Source: CAYTLW01 sp964438735 (GTDB lineage Bacteria > Myxococcota_A > UBA9042). Taken from it: a DNA stretch of 23,418 bases. Shown one piece after another: positions 15,901 to 22,546 of the stretch; within the stretch, counting starts at the first letter, position 1; every line of letters begins with the position of its first letter. The notes under the pieces are model-generated. The model did not search any database. It saw nothing but the letters and a program-made list of their open reading frames with translations, and was not told where the DNA came from. The DNA is taken from assembly GCA_964438735.1 (NCBI GenBank), contig CAYTLW010000120.1, positions 1 to 23,418 on the forward strand, given 5' to 3'. Position numbers and translations under genes: made by a program.

Positions 15901-18253
15901 GCTCCTGCCACGGGTCGCCCTCGAGCAGGCCGTGGGCGGCCTCGGCGTAGCCATTGGCCGCTTCGTATGCGGTCGCGCTGCGCGCCCGCAGCCCGGCCAT
16001 GACGTTGAGTCGAATCAACTCCAACGTCTCCTCGTCGTCGAGCAGCCCCCGCGCCGAGTTGAGGTGGTCGACCACGTCGAAGATGCGCTCCTCGAGTTCC
16101 TGGGCGGATGCGTTGCGCAGCAGCAGCCAACCGATGTCGCGATGCATGGCGGGCCGCTGCGCGTCGCTGGAGAGCAGGTAGGCGCCCTGCTGCACGCGGT
16201 CGTGCAGGAAGCGATAGGACTCGGCCAGGTTCTCGATGTACGACGGGATGGCCGCGTCTTCGCTCTCGGGCTCGGCGTCAGCTCGCGATGTGCCGAGCAG
16301 CGGCACGATCATGCCGGCCTGAACGGCTGACCAGAGCAAGGTCGCGGCGTCCCCGGGCGTCTTGCGCGTCACGGTGGCCAGGTTGCTCAGGTCGAATCGT
16401 GTGCCCATGCAGGCGGCCATGCGCAGCAGCTCCTGGGTCTCTTCGGGCAGCCCACGCAGCCTGCGCACCATCAGGTCGACCACGTTATCCGTGCTTTGAA
16501 GGTCGTCGATGCCCTCGCGGTTGTACTGCCATTGTCCGCTGTCGAGGTCGCGCCAGATCAGCCCCTCCTTGTGGACCGCCTCGAAGAACTGGATCAGGAA
16601 GAAGGGGTTGCCGCGCGTCTTGTTGAGCATCTGCACGGCGAGGTCGCGGGTCGCCTCGACGTCCGCGCGCAGGGTATCGGCGACCAGGCTGGCCACGTCG
16701 CGCTCGCTCAGGGGGGCCAGCACGATCTCGCTGCGGGCGCCGGAGGTGCTCTTCTCCAGCTCGGCCAGGGTCAACATGAGCGGGTGAACCTGGCTGACCT
16801 CGTTGTCGCGATAGGCCCCGATCAACAGCAACTGGATCGGCGACTCGTCGGTCATCAGGGTCCTGATCAACTTCAGCGACGCCTGGTCTGCCCACTGCAG
16901 ATCGTCCAGGAAGACGACCAGCGGCTGCTCGTTGGCAAAGACGCCGACGAAGTGTTTGAAGAGGGCCGCGAAACGTCGCTCTGCGTCGGGCGGATCCAGC
17001 TCGGGTACGGCCGGCTGACGGCCGAGAATCACTTCGAGGTCGGGGATCACATCGATGAGCACCTGGGCGGAATCACCGACCGCGGCCAGGATGCGGGAGC
17101 GCCAGTTCGCCACGTCGTCGGCGCTCTGGGTCAGCACCTGGTGGACCAGCTCGCGGAACGCCGCGCCGAAGGCCAGGTAGGGGATGCCCCGACGGAACTG
17201 CTCGAACTTGCCGTGCACGAAGTAGCCGCGCCGCTCGACGATGGGCTTGTGCACCTCGTGGACCAGGGCCGACTTGCCGATGCCGGAGTAGCCCGACACC
17301 AGCAGCAGCTCCCGGTCGCCCGAGGCGACGCGCTCGAAAGCCTTCAACAAAGAGCTGACCTCGGAGTCCCGCCCGTACAGCTTCTCGGGCACCCGGAAGA
17401 GCTCGCTGGCGTCGTGGGCGCCCGCCTGGAAGTCCTCGTTGACGTCGCCGGAGGCCACCATGCCTTGGCAGGTCCGCAGATCGTCGATGATGCCCGCGGC
17501 GCTCTGGTAGCGATCTTCGGCGTTCTTGGCCAGCAGGCGGAGGACGATGGCGGACAGGGGCCGCGGCAGTTCGGGATTGATCTCGTGCGGTGGTCGCGGA
17601 GCCGAGGCGATGTGGGCGTGCACCAGTCCCAATGCGTCCAAGCCGACAAAGGGCGGCTCGCCAACCAGCAACTCGTACAACGTGGCGCCCAGGGAGTAGA
17701 AGTCCGAGCGATAGTCGACACCGCGATTCATGCGCCCGGTCTGCTCGGGCGAGACGTACTGCAGTCGACCCTCCAGCACGCCTGGGTGGACCACCTGGTG
17801 CGTCTCGCGAGGCAGGCGGCTGGCGATGCTATGGCAGCTGAGGTGCACCTGCAGCGAGGTCATATCGACCAGGAGATTGTGCGGGTTGACGTCCTTATGC
17901 AGCACCCGCTTGCGATGCAGGGCGTTCAGGACGCGAGCCAGCTCGATGCCGATCCAGAGCGCATCTTCCACCGGCAGGGCGCCGTCGACCAGCTGCTTGG
18001 ACAGGGGCTCGCCGCCCGGATCCGGCAGGTCCAACGCCTGTGCACCACGCTGACCGGGCAGATCCACATCGACCAGGCCTACCGGCCGGTCGAGCAGCTG
18101 CAACAGCTCGTATTCATGGTGCAGCTTGGCTACGTGGCTGGCGTTGCCCGGAATACGGGGCGTGATCCGCAGGGACGCGGCGCCCTCGGTTTCGACGCGA
18201 TGAACGCGGCTGTAGGTAGAGCGATAGAGCAGCTTGGCGTCGGCAACTGGCAT
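12935..18253 (-). CDS. Pseudokinase-like / AAA ATPase / helical repeat / GAF / adenylate cyclase receptor
   Basis: Start is ATG 18253, with GGAGG five bases upstream; a GTG at 18280 has no such site. Product 1772 residues. The order is: kinase fold (about 8-262), AAA_16/STAND-like ATPase (about 290-560) with Walker A GYSGIGKSA (321-329) and Walker B VVFLDDLQWAD (D450, D451), a long TPR-like helical region (about 600-1300), GAF (about 1320-1485), class III cyclase (about 1510-1695) and a helical tail. In the kinase fold the catalytic loop reads HKDVNPHN, but the DFG is CHS (140-142) and the nucleotide Lys is Arg, so phosphotransfer is doubtful. The cyclase keeps both metal Asp residues (FSDLRDFT and FIGDAVMALF), the adenine-selecting Lys and Asp (FIDKFIGD, TVIGD) and the transition-state Asn/Arg (AVNLAAR), so it should make cAMP. 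It is soluble and probably integrates ligand or stress signals through ATPase and GAF. The ligand is unknown. Confidence 0.92.
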   Translation of the reverse strand: MPVADAKLLYRSTYSRVHRVETEGAASLRITPRIPGNASHVAKLHHEYELLQLLDRPVGLVDVDLPGQRGAQALDLPDPGGEPLSKQLVDGALPVEDALWIGIELARVLNALHRKRVLHKDVNPHNLLVDMTSLQVHLSCHSIASRLPRETHQVVHPGVLEGRLQYVSPEQTGRMNRGVDYRSDFYSLGATLYELLVGEPPFVGLDALGLVHAHIASAPRPPHEINPELPRPLSAIVLRLLAKNAEDRYQSAAGIIDDLRTCQGMVASGDVNEDFQAGAHDASELFRVPEKLYGRDSEVSSLLKAFERVASGDRELLLVSGYSGIGKSALVHEVHKPIVERRGYFVHGKFEQFRRGIPYLAFGAAFRELVHQVLTQSADDVANWRSRILAAVGDSAQVLIDVIPDLEVILGRQPAVPELDPPDAERRFAALFKHFVGVFANEQPLVVFLDDLQWADQASLKLIRTLMTDESPIQLLLIGAYRDNEVSQVHPLMLTLAELEKSTSGARSEIVLAPLSERDVASLVADTLRADVEATRDLAVQMLNKTRGNPFFLIQFFEAVHKEGLIWRDLDSGQWQYNREGIDDLQSTDNVVDLMVRRLRGLPEETQELLRMAACMGTRFDLSNLATVTRKTPGDAATLLWSAVQAGMIVPLLGTSRADAEPESEDAAIPSYIENLAESYRFLHDRVQQGAYLLSSDAQRPAMHRDIGWLLLRNASAQELEERIFDVVDHLNSARGLLDDEETLELIRLNVMAGLRARSATAYEAANGYAEAAHGLLEGDPWQEHYDLMSQLVRLRADCRYLLGHHDEAEPLFDEVLANVRETDVKVTVFNQKAVMYRHNNRYDDGLRAAIAGLALVDIEIPWHEDAERIGALMGELGAAVAGRLADVEDLQSLLDLPTATDATHIAAIDLLEEVIMVGYFFNPALSQVGTMNVVLASLDKGNCRGSAPAWATYGMTIASAMGRYPEGGALGRVGLELARRVFDDATIAKTSMWYAAMVGHWHRPAEECLDILKDGVEKGIRVGAPISAAYNAFFVPVVSRFIGTRLDEVGEVLDRYQLIMDNESGEATVAYRQFVRSLTGRIAGGGQFSGGTWRDKTELVESEYVQFMHDSGLALSRQHYYNARLQLLVYWNRPADGLEIMKTAQGEGDMAAILFGQLVLAEFALFRVLAMTGAWPDLDAATRAEYGPAIEAHLASLATWAEHEPSNFRQLHLLAAAEKASIDGGQEDATRLYDEAIDAAHAAGHPNIEALAAERAARFHLDGGRDSFAGGYLTLAHTRYVLWGAVAKAGALALEFPAVIGSASDADLALRQSDLDVATVVRAFQAMSQEIELHALLERMLAILAQNAGAERGALLLRRDGQLYVEAATSGDGVEIVGSKSMDSRDDIPKTLVAYANRTGETVVLDDASKDRRFAADPVVQATGLKSALCMPIVHQRRNLGVLFLANNLSTGAFTPDRAALLEILGTQAAISIDNACLFDRQKRQAASFARFVPQQFLEHIGRDSIDEVRVGDAVERAISVLFSDLRDFTELSESMSVHENFRWLNGYLGYLSPVIEQHSGFIDKFIGDAVMALFPGSADQAVGAAIDLHEALRRFNRASQVPFETLMGVGIHTGPLMLGTVGSQGRMDTTVIGDAVNLAARLEGLTKYFGANVLISGDTHKALDGLAETPVRVLGRVRVKGRSEFTTLYEVLAADAPAARHAKLANADRFAEGTDLFFRRRFEAAARAFGACLEDDPNDQPAQCFVDRAFEMAAQRLPDDWDGTETFRFK

Positions 18254-18353
18254 ACCGTCCTCCGGCGTCGGGTCAGCCACCTGGCAGGGCCGCGGACCGT
18301 CATGTGCAAATTGGGGGCGGTGAACGTAGCCCGAGCGCTGTAGAAGGCACAGG

Positions 18354-18381
18354 AATACAGGAAATTACGCTACCGTATCAA
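18354..18381 (-). promoter_or_regulatory. Possible sigma-70-like promoter of the cyclase gene
   Basis: On the minus strand TTGATA (complement of 18376-18381) is separated by 16 bases from TGTATT (complement of 18354-18359), in an AT-richer patch about 100 bases upstream of the chosen ATG at 18253. The -10 matches four of six consensus bases. It is the only plausible promoter seen upstream of this gene. Confidence 0.3.
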
Positions 18382-18626
18382 ATCGTTGTGCTACGTATCC
18401 CCGGGGTTTCCCCTTCTCGTGGTGTGCCAGATCTCGGCCGACCCCGATCTGCACGCAGATCACGCGGCCACTGAGCCGTCCTCGACCCCGCTCGGCTCCA
18501 AGTCAGCCGAGCCAGCGACAGCCGAACATCGCCGGAGCACATCAGCCAGGTCCCAAGTGCACGTTCGGGCACAACTCGCCAGCCGGCTCCCTGAACAACC
18601 AGCCCGCCGAGTTCGCCAAGCTCTAC
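18382..18626. other. Gene-poor junction between core genes and accessory region, with two dyads
   Basis: No convincing gene is visible. Two inverted repeats stand out. GATCTGC at 18446-18452 pairs with GCAGATC at 18455-18461 (two-base spacer). GCTCGGCT at 18490-18497 pairs with AGCCGAGC at 18505-18512 (seven-base loop). Neither is followed by a T-run. Both lie downstream of the minus-strand transposase remnant and may belong to the lost element's end or act as a weak terminator for the fic side. Confidence 0.4.
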
Positions 18627-18866
18627 CTACGCAGCTTCGCGATAGCAGAAGCTCAGCGTCCCGCCGAGCCGCTCGCGACGCTTCACGTCGCCCGCGCTGA
18701 TCGTCTCGCCAGGGTCAGGCGCGATCAGCCGGTTGGCCAACCACTGATGAGGTCGCTCGACGTGGTAGTGCTCAGCGTACTCCGTGACAGCCAGCCGCAG
18801 GTGTCGCTCCGGCTTGAGAACGCAGTCAACGGTAGCCGTGCACCAACGCTTCCCGTAGTCGCTCAC
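18627..18866 (-). pseudogene. 3' remnant of an integrase-core (rve-type) transposase
   Basis: A 79-residue open frame whose GTG start overlaps the fic stop (GTGA). From about residue 20 it matches the C-terminal end of DDE integrase-type transposases: ERHLRLAVTEYAEHYHVERPHQ (residues 20-41), followed by NRLIAPDPG and the terminal RRERLGGTLSFCYREAA. In intact relatives this follows some 250 residues carrying the DDE catalytic core; here those are missing. The first ~20 residues look degenerate or unrelated. It is probably a truncated insertion-sequence gene, not a functional protein. The conserved Gly after HQ in many relatives is Trp here, another sign of decay. Confidence 0.7.
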
Positions 18867-20029
18867 GCCGTCACCTCCGTCCCCTCGCGGAGATGATCGA
18901 GGTACTCCTTGAACACCACCGCGCGGTTCTTCTTGCGGTCGTCGAGGGCATGCAGCACGTTAGCCGCCTCGAGCACGCGCAGCGCCTTCGTCGCTGCGGG
19001 CCGCGAACACTCGAGCAGGTCCACCGCGCGGTTCACCGTGACGATCGGGTGCTGCGGCAGCAACTCGAAGAGCCGGAGGCTGAACACGGTTGCGTCGTCC
19101 CTGGCAAGTAGCCGCTCGCGCGACTCGCCGACGATCGCATGGAGGCGCCGTGCCGTCGCGATCGCCTCCTCTGCGACCGCGGCGGCGCCTTCCAGGAAGT
19201 ATGCGAGCCAGCCCTCCCAATCGCCGTCGGTGCGGACGGCGCCGAGGCGGCGGTAGTACTCCTGGCGGTGGACCTTCAAGAAGAGGCTGAGGTAGAGGAG
19301 CGGGCGCGAGAGCAACCCCCAGTGGCGAAGGAGCAGCGTGATCAACAGGCGTCCCAGACGGCCGTTGCCGTCGAGGTAGGGGTGCAGTGTCTCGAACTGC
19401 ACGTGCAAGAGGCCGACCCTGACGAGTGGCGGCAGGTCGCTCTCGCCGTGGATGGCGCGCTCGAATTCGCTGAGCAGCTCGCCGAGCCGATGTGGCGGAG
19501 GCGGGACGAAACTCGCGTTTCCCGGTCGCGTGCCTCCGATCCAGTTCTGCGACCGCCGCACCTCTCCCGGCTGTTTCTGGGCGCCTCGAGCCCCGGCTAG
19601 CAGTCGGCGATGGGTCTCCGACAGCAGGCGCATCGCGATGGGCAGGCCGGTGTCACTCTCAAGTTCTTCCCACGCGAAGCTGAGCGCGTCGACGTAGCCG
19701 CAGACCTCCTCGACGTCGGCGTCGACCGGTGCCTCTCCCGATGCCTCGACCTTGAGCAGGTCCATCAAGGTGGCCTGCGTCCCCTCGATCTGTGCGGAGA
19801 GAACCGCTTCCTTCCGGACGAAGGCGTAGACAAACCACTCCACTGAGGGCACGAGGTCGCCGGCGAGGTCGAGCAGACGCACCTGCTCTCGCGCGCGAGC
19901 AAGTAGCGGCGCAAGGCCGCCGTCCAGGTCCAGCGGCGGATCGCAGGGCGGCAACGGGAACGGGATGAAGGCGCTGACCTCCTCGCCCGCCACGGCGCTT
20001 CGCTCGTACTCTCCGGTCTGCCTCTTCAT
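18863..20029 (-). CDS. Class II Fic-domain AMP-transferase with C-terminal winged helix
   Basis: A 388-residue protein from ATG 20029 (AGGGTGG just upstream). The Fic motif HPYLDGNGRLGR is complete (H216 to R227): the His is the catalytic base, and the Asp, Asn and Arg bind Mg-ATP. An inhibitory motif of the S-x3-E-G type is present N-terminally (S78, E82, G83 in SAQIEG), which defines class II Fic proteins held inactive by their own alpha helix. The N-terminus (about 20-125) fits the Fic/DOC N-terminal domain. The C-terminus (about 318-380, FELLPQHPIVTVNRAVDLLECSR then a wing) is a winged helix that could bind DNA. It should AMPylate, or deAMPylate, a Ser/Thr/Tyr of an unknown protein. Three palindromes immediately upstream suggest autoregulation. 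No separate antitoxin gene is present, as expected for class II. Confidence 0.93.
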   Translation of the reverse strand: MKRQTGEYERSAVAGEEVSAFIPFPLPPCDPPLDLDGGLAPLLARAREQVRLLDLAGDLVPSVEWFVYAFVRKEAVLSAQIEGTQATLMDLLKVEASGEAPVDADVEEVCGYVDALSFAWEELESDTGLPIAMRLLSETHRRLLAGARGAQKQPGEVRRSQNWIGGTRPGNASFVPPPPHRLGELLSEFERAIHGESDLPPLVRVGLLHVQFETLHPYLDGNGRLGRLLITLLLRHWGLLSRPLLYLSLFLKVHRQEYYRRLGAVRTDGDWEGWLAYFLEGAAAVAEEAIATARRLHAIVGESRERLLARDDATVFSLRLFELLPQHPIVTVNRAVDLLECSRPAATKALRVLEAANVLHALDDRKKNRAVVFKEYLDHLREGTEVTA

Positions 20030-20041
20030 GGTCCACCCTGG

Positions 20042-20118
20042 GAAGCGTTCGCTTCACGTCGCCGGCCAACAATAAGCGATCGCTTCACTTGAGTCCATCA
20101 AAAGCAGCGATCGCTTCA
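20042..20118 (-). promoter_or_regulatory. Three palindromic operator-like sites upstream of fic
   Basis: Read toward fic, the sequence TGAAGCGAWCGCT occurs three times. Palindromic cores are 20042-20055 (GAAGCG/CGCTTC arms, two-base centre), 20074-20085 (perfect 12-bp AAGCGATCGCTT) and 20106-20115 (perfect 10-bp AGCGATCGCT). Centres lie at 20048.5, 20079.5 and 20110.5, exactly 31 bp apart, about three helical turns. The nearest begins 13 bp before the fic ATG. This spacing would place three dimers on one face of the helix. The Fic winged-helix domain is the obvious candidate ligand, but this is inference. Confidence 0.75.
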
Positions 20119-20336
20119 TGTGGCTCCCAGAGAAGCCGCGTGGAGAGGCGTTGGCGCACCGTGGTCCGCGATTATCCGTCACAAGCCTGTTCGGAACCAC
20201 TGGAGGGCCGTTGACGCCCGCGAGAGCGTCGTGTTGACCCGGACAAGCACGAAGATCGGCTCGACGGGCGAGACTGGCTGGGCGAAATCGAGCAGAGCTG
20301 AGAACATCGTGTGCATGGGATCGGGATCTTACCACG
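20119..20336. other. Intergenic stretch between fic operators and the first 368-bp repeat
   Basis: No gene, RNA or mobile-element signature was recognised here. Short open frames on both strands have no family resemblance. It may be remnant DNA of the decayed insertion element. Confidence 0.35.
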
Positions 20337-20704
20337 CCGTGGAAGGGAGACGACCTTCGCCATCGGCGATGGTTTCGCAGCCGTCGGCCGGCGATCAGTG
20401 CACCCGTGGAGCGCCCCAGTTGTTCTCTGCGACCATCCTGCGGATCAGTTCACGGGTCTCGGCGTCGATGGGTCGACGACCTGGCCGCTCCAGGACAAGC
20501 TCGCCCTTGGAGCGGCAGGCCGTCTGGAGCGCTTGGATGATGAGGGTCAGCAGGAACACGACGAAGTGGTTCATGGTGGCGATCTCTGGCTGATCGCGGG
20601 CACGATCTCAACCTCAGGAGTGCGGTCACTGCGGGAATCGGCAGTCAGGAAGGGTGGCTCCAACCGCTCGATTTTGCGGGCCGACGAAGATTTGACGAGG
20701 GACA
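20337..20704. repeat. 368-bp direct repeat, copy A
   Basis: Identical to 22547-22914 except for two substitutions (C/T at 20613 versus 22823, and T/C at 20659 versus 22869), with no indels (constant offset 2210). Outside these borders the sequences diverge at once. The repeat carries a decayed transposase start on the minus strand. Together the copies enclose the AAA ATPase gene. Confidence 0.93.
20395..20574 (-). pseudogene. Internally deleted transposase N-terminal fragment (copy A)
   Basis: The 59-residue frame begins MNHFVVFLLTLIIQALQ and runs into SKGELVLE, the usual start of a group of integrase-core transposases. It then jumps directly to RPGRRPIDAETRELIRRM and ends at WGAPRVH followed by a stop. 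In intact relatives about 80-100 residues separate these blocks and the catalytic core follows. The gene therefore has an internal in-frame deletion and a truncated 3' part, and cannot encode an active enzyme. Family recognition is from memory of these conserved blocks. Confidence 0.65.
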
Positions 20705-20722
20705 GCGCGGCTACCGCGGATG

Positions 20723-20758
20723 ATTATGCGAACCAACATAATGCGCCGTTGCATAATG
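20723..20758 (+). promoter_or_regulatory. CATAAT-box cluster upstream of the AAA ATPase gene
   Basis: CATAATG occurs at 20737-20743 and 20752-20758 (15-bp period), and ATTATGC (20723-20729) is the exact inverse of GCATAAT (20751-20757). The last box resembles a -10 element (CATAAT against TATAAT) and would start transcription about 10-20 bases before the ATG. No clear -35 is present. The arrangement could equally be an operator. It lies just outside the direct repeat, so it belongs to the ATPase cassette. Confidence 0.45.
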
Positions 20759-20784
20759 TCGCCGCCCGTGTTTGCATGTACAGC

Positions 20785-22140
20785 ATGGAGTTCCTTGATC
20801 GAGAGTTCGAGCTCGAACGCCTGAACGCTTTGATGAGCGCAGGGCAGCCGGCGTTGGCCGTGCTGTACGGGCGTCGGCGGATCGGCAAGACCCGGCTGGT
20901 CGTCGAGTGGACGCGCAAGCACCGCGGAATCTACGCGGTCGCAGACCGATCGGTCGCGGTGCTCCAGCGTCGTCGCATGGCGAACGTACTTGCCGCAAAG
21001 CTCCCGGGGTTCGCGGACGTCGAGTACCCGACCTGGGACGCCTTCTTCGCTCGGCTGGCGCGAGAGGCCGTGGCGAGCGGATGGACAGGTCCGGTGGTGT
21101 TCGACGAGCTTCCCTACCTGGTGGCGGAGTCGCCGGAGCTCCCCAGCATTCTGCAGCGATGGATCGACCACGAGGCCAGAGATGCAGGGCTGGTCGTCGC
21201 CCTGGCCGGCTCCAGTCAACGAATGATGCAGGGGCTGGTACTCGACTCCAGTGAGCCGCTGTTTGGTCGGGCTACAGTCGTGTTGAACCTCGGACCGCTG
21301 CCGCCACGAGTGGTCTCCGCCATCGCGAAGAAGGGCGACGAGCTCGACTTTCTGACCGCGTGGGGCGGCGTGCCGCGCTATTGGGAGCTCGCCGCCGGAG
21401 GTGGACCTACGCGCGAGGCAGTGGACCGGCTGGTACTGGATCCGCTGGGTCCGTTGCACGACGAACCCGACCGGCTGCTGCTCGAGGAGATTCCCCCAGC
21501 GGCGTCGCTTCGCCCCGTCCTGGACGCGATCGGAGCCGGGGCGCATCGGGTCTCGGAGATCGGCGGCCGCTTGGGGCGCAACGCGACGTCCTTGTCACGG
21601 CCGTTGACTCGCCTGACCGCCATGGGTCTCGTTCGTCGCGATGTGCCCTTCGGTGAGCCCCCCCGCGCGAGTCGACGGAGCCTGTACCAGATAGCCGACC
21701 CTTTCACGCGTCTCTGGTTCCGGGTGGTGGCGCCCCATCGGGGCGTGCTCGCTGTCGCGAATCGCCAGACTCGTCTCTCCCTGCTCGACCGCGCCTGGCC
21801 AGCCCTGAGGGGTACGGCGTGGGAGGACCTCATGCGCAGCGCCGTGCCGGGTTCGAGCATCGCCGGGATCGAGTGGGGCGCGGCCGGCCGCTGGTGGCGC
21901 GGCAACGCGGCCGAATGGGACGTCGTCGCCCGCAGTCTGGACGGCCGCAAGCTGCTGCTGGGCGAGGCCCGATCCGGTGCTGTGGACGTCCGCCACGAAG
22001 CGGCCCGGCTTGCTCGTCGAGCTGCGCCGCCGGGCGTCAGCGGAGAGGAAGTGCGGGCATTGTTCGTTCCCCAGCACGACGGACCGTCTTTCGTCGAGGG
22101 CGTTCACGTGGTGGGCGCGGGTGTTATCTTCGGGGAGTGA
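20785..22140 (+). CDS. Archaeal-type AAA ATPase with DUF234-like nuclease-fold C-terminus
   Basis: Start taken at ATG 20785 because the family typically begins M-x-F-x-DRE-x-EL, here MEFLDREFELERL; another ATG is nine bases upstream (20776). Product 451 residues. Walker A is GRRRIGKT (29-36), Walker B VVFDELP (104-110), and a sensor-like LAGSSQRMM follows near 150. A winged helix (about 250-300, HRVSEIGGRLGRNATSLSRPLTRL) precedes the C-terminal domain. That domain ends with WWRGNAAEWDVVARS and LLLGEARSG, a layout like the PD-(D/E)xK fold of DUF234, with Arg where Lys is usual. These ATPases are widespread and their job is largely unknown; links to mobile DNA or defence are suspected. No ribosome site is evident, so a short leader or leaderless transcript is possible. 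Longer in-frame starts lie inside the flanking repeat and are not credible. Confidence 0.88.
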   Translation: MEFLDREFELERLNALMSAGQPALAVLYGRRRIGKTRLVVEWTRKHRGIYAVADRSVAVLQRRRMANVLAAKLPGFADVEYPTWDAFFARLAREAVASGWTGPVVFDELPYLVAESPELPSILQRWIDHEARDAGLVVALAGSSQRMMQGLVLDSSEPLFGRATVVLNLGPLPPRVVSAIAKKGDELDFLTAWGGVPRYWELAAGGGPTREAVDRLVLDPLGPLHDEPDRLLLEEIPPAASLRPVLDAIGAGAHRVSEIGGRLGRNATSLSRPLTRLTAMGLVRRDVPFGEPPRASRRSLYQIADPFTRLWFRVVAPHRGVLAVANRQTRLSLLDRAWPALRGTAWEDLMRSAVPGSSIAGIEWGAAGRWWRGNAAEWDVVARSLDGRKLLLGEARSGAVDVRHEAARLARRAAPPGVSGEEVRALFVPQHDGPSFVEGVHVVGAGVIFGE

Positions 22141-22546
22141 GCGGCACTTGCCTCCCCCGCCACCCCAGGCAAGATCGCCCGATGACGACGCCGAGCCAGG
22201 CCCCCATCGCCATCACCATCAACCATCGTGTCAGCGAACACATCCGTGCCGAGCGGCTGCACTACGCAAAGCGCTCCCGTTTCGACTGTCCATCGTCACA
22301 ACCTGATCCGACAGCCTTCGACGCCGCCAGAAGTCAGAGGTCCGGCAATTCCGGACCGTGACGACGACCAGCTACCGATGCGACGAGCGCTGGTATCGAG
22401 CGAGAACTGCTGGATCGCCATAGAGTCGGGACGGCCGGCAAATGAGCGCACAAGCCGGCCTCGCCCGCCGAGCCATTCTCCCGTCATCCAGGGTCGGATG
22501 CTCAAGCCGCGTCGCGCCACTCGCAGCGGTGATGGAGACCGCCGAC
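22141..22546. other. Non-coding stretch after the ATPase gene, with one dyad
   Basis: No gene is recognised. GGTCCGG (22339-22345) and CCGGACC (22351-22357) form a perfect inverted repeat with a five-base spacer, about 200 bp beyond the ATPase stop. It lacks a T-run. A 59-codon frame at 22182-22361 has no clear ribosome site or family match. Confidence 0.4.

Noticed and set aside
13019..18343. Very long plus-strand open frames opposite the cyclase gene (13019-16330 and 16496-18343)
   Set aside because: They are antisense to a gene with clear domains and arise from GC-rich third positions. Their translations are low-complexity His/Gln/Gly/Val-rich and show no family motif.
18679..20063. 14-nt identity between the transposase remnant (18679-18692) and the fic operator region (20050-20063)
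   Set aside because: About one such chance match is expected in a window of this size. The surrounding sequence does not align, so common origin is not supported.
20042..20118. Regularly spaced palindromes considered as a CRISPR array
   Set aside because: Repeats are only 13 bp with 18-bp gaps, just three copies, in a promoter position with no cas genes.
20311..20784. Upstream start giving a 609-residue ATPase
   Set aside because: The extension is encoded by the 368-bp repeat and by promoter DNA, and the family-typical N-terminus begins at 20785.
22182..22361. 59-codon frame after the ATPase (starts MTTPSQAPIAIT)
   Set aside because: It lacks a clear ribosome site and any recognisable domain, and ends within the inverted repeat region. 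A degraded gene start is possible but unsupported.
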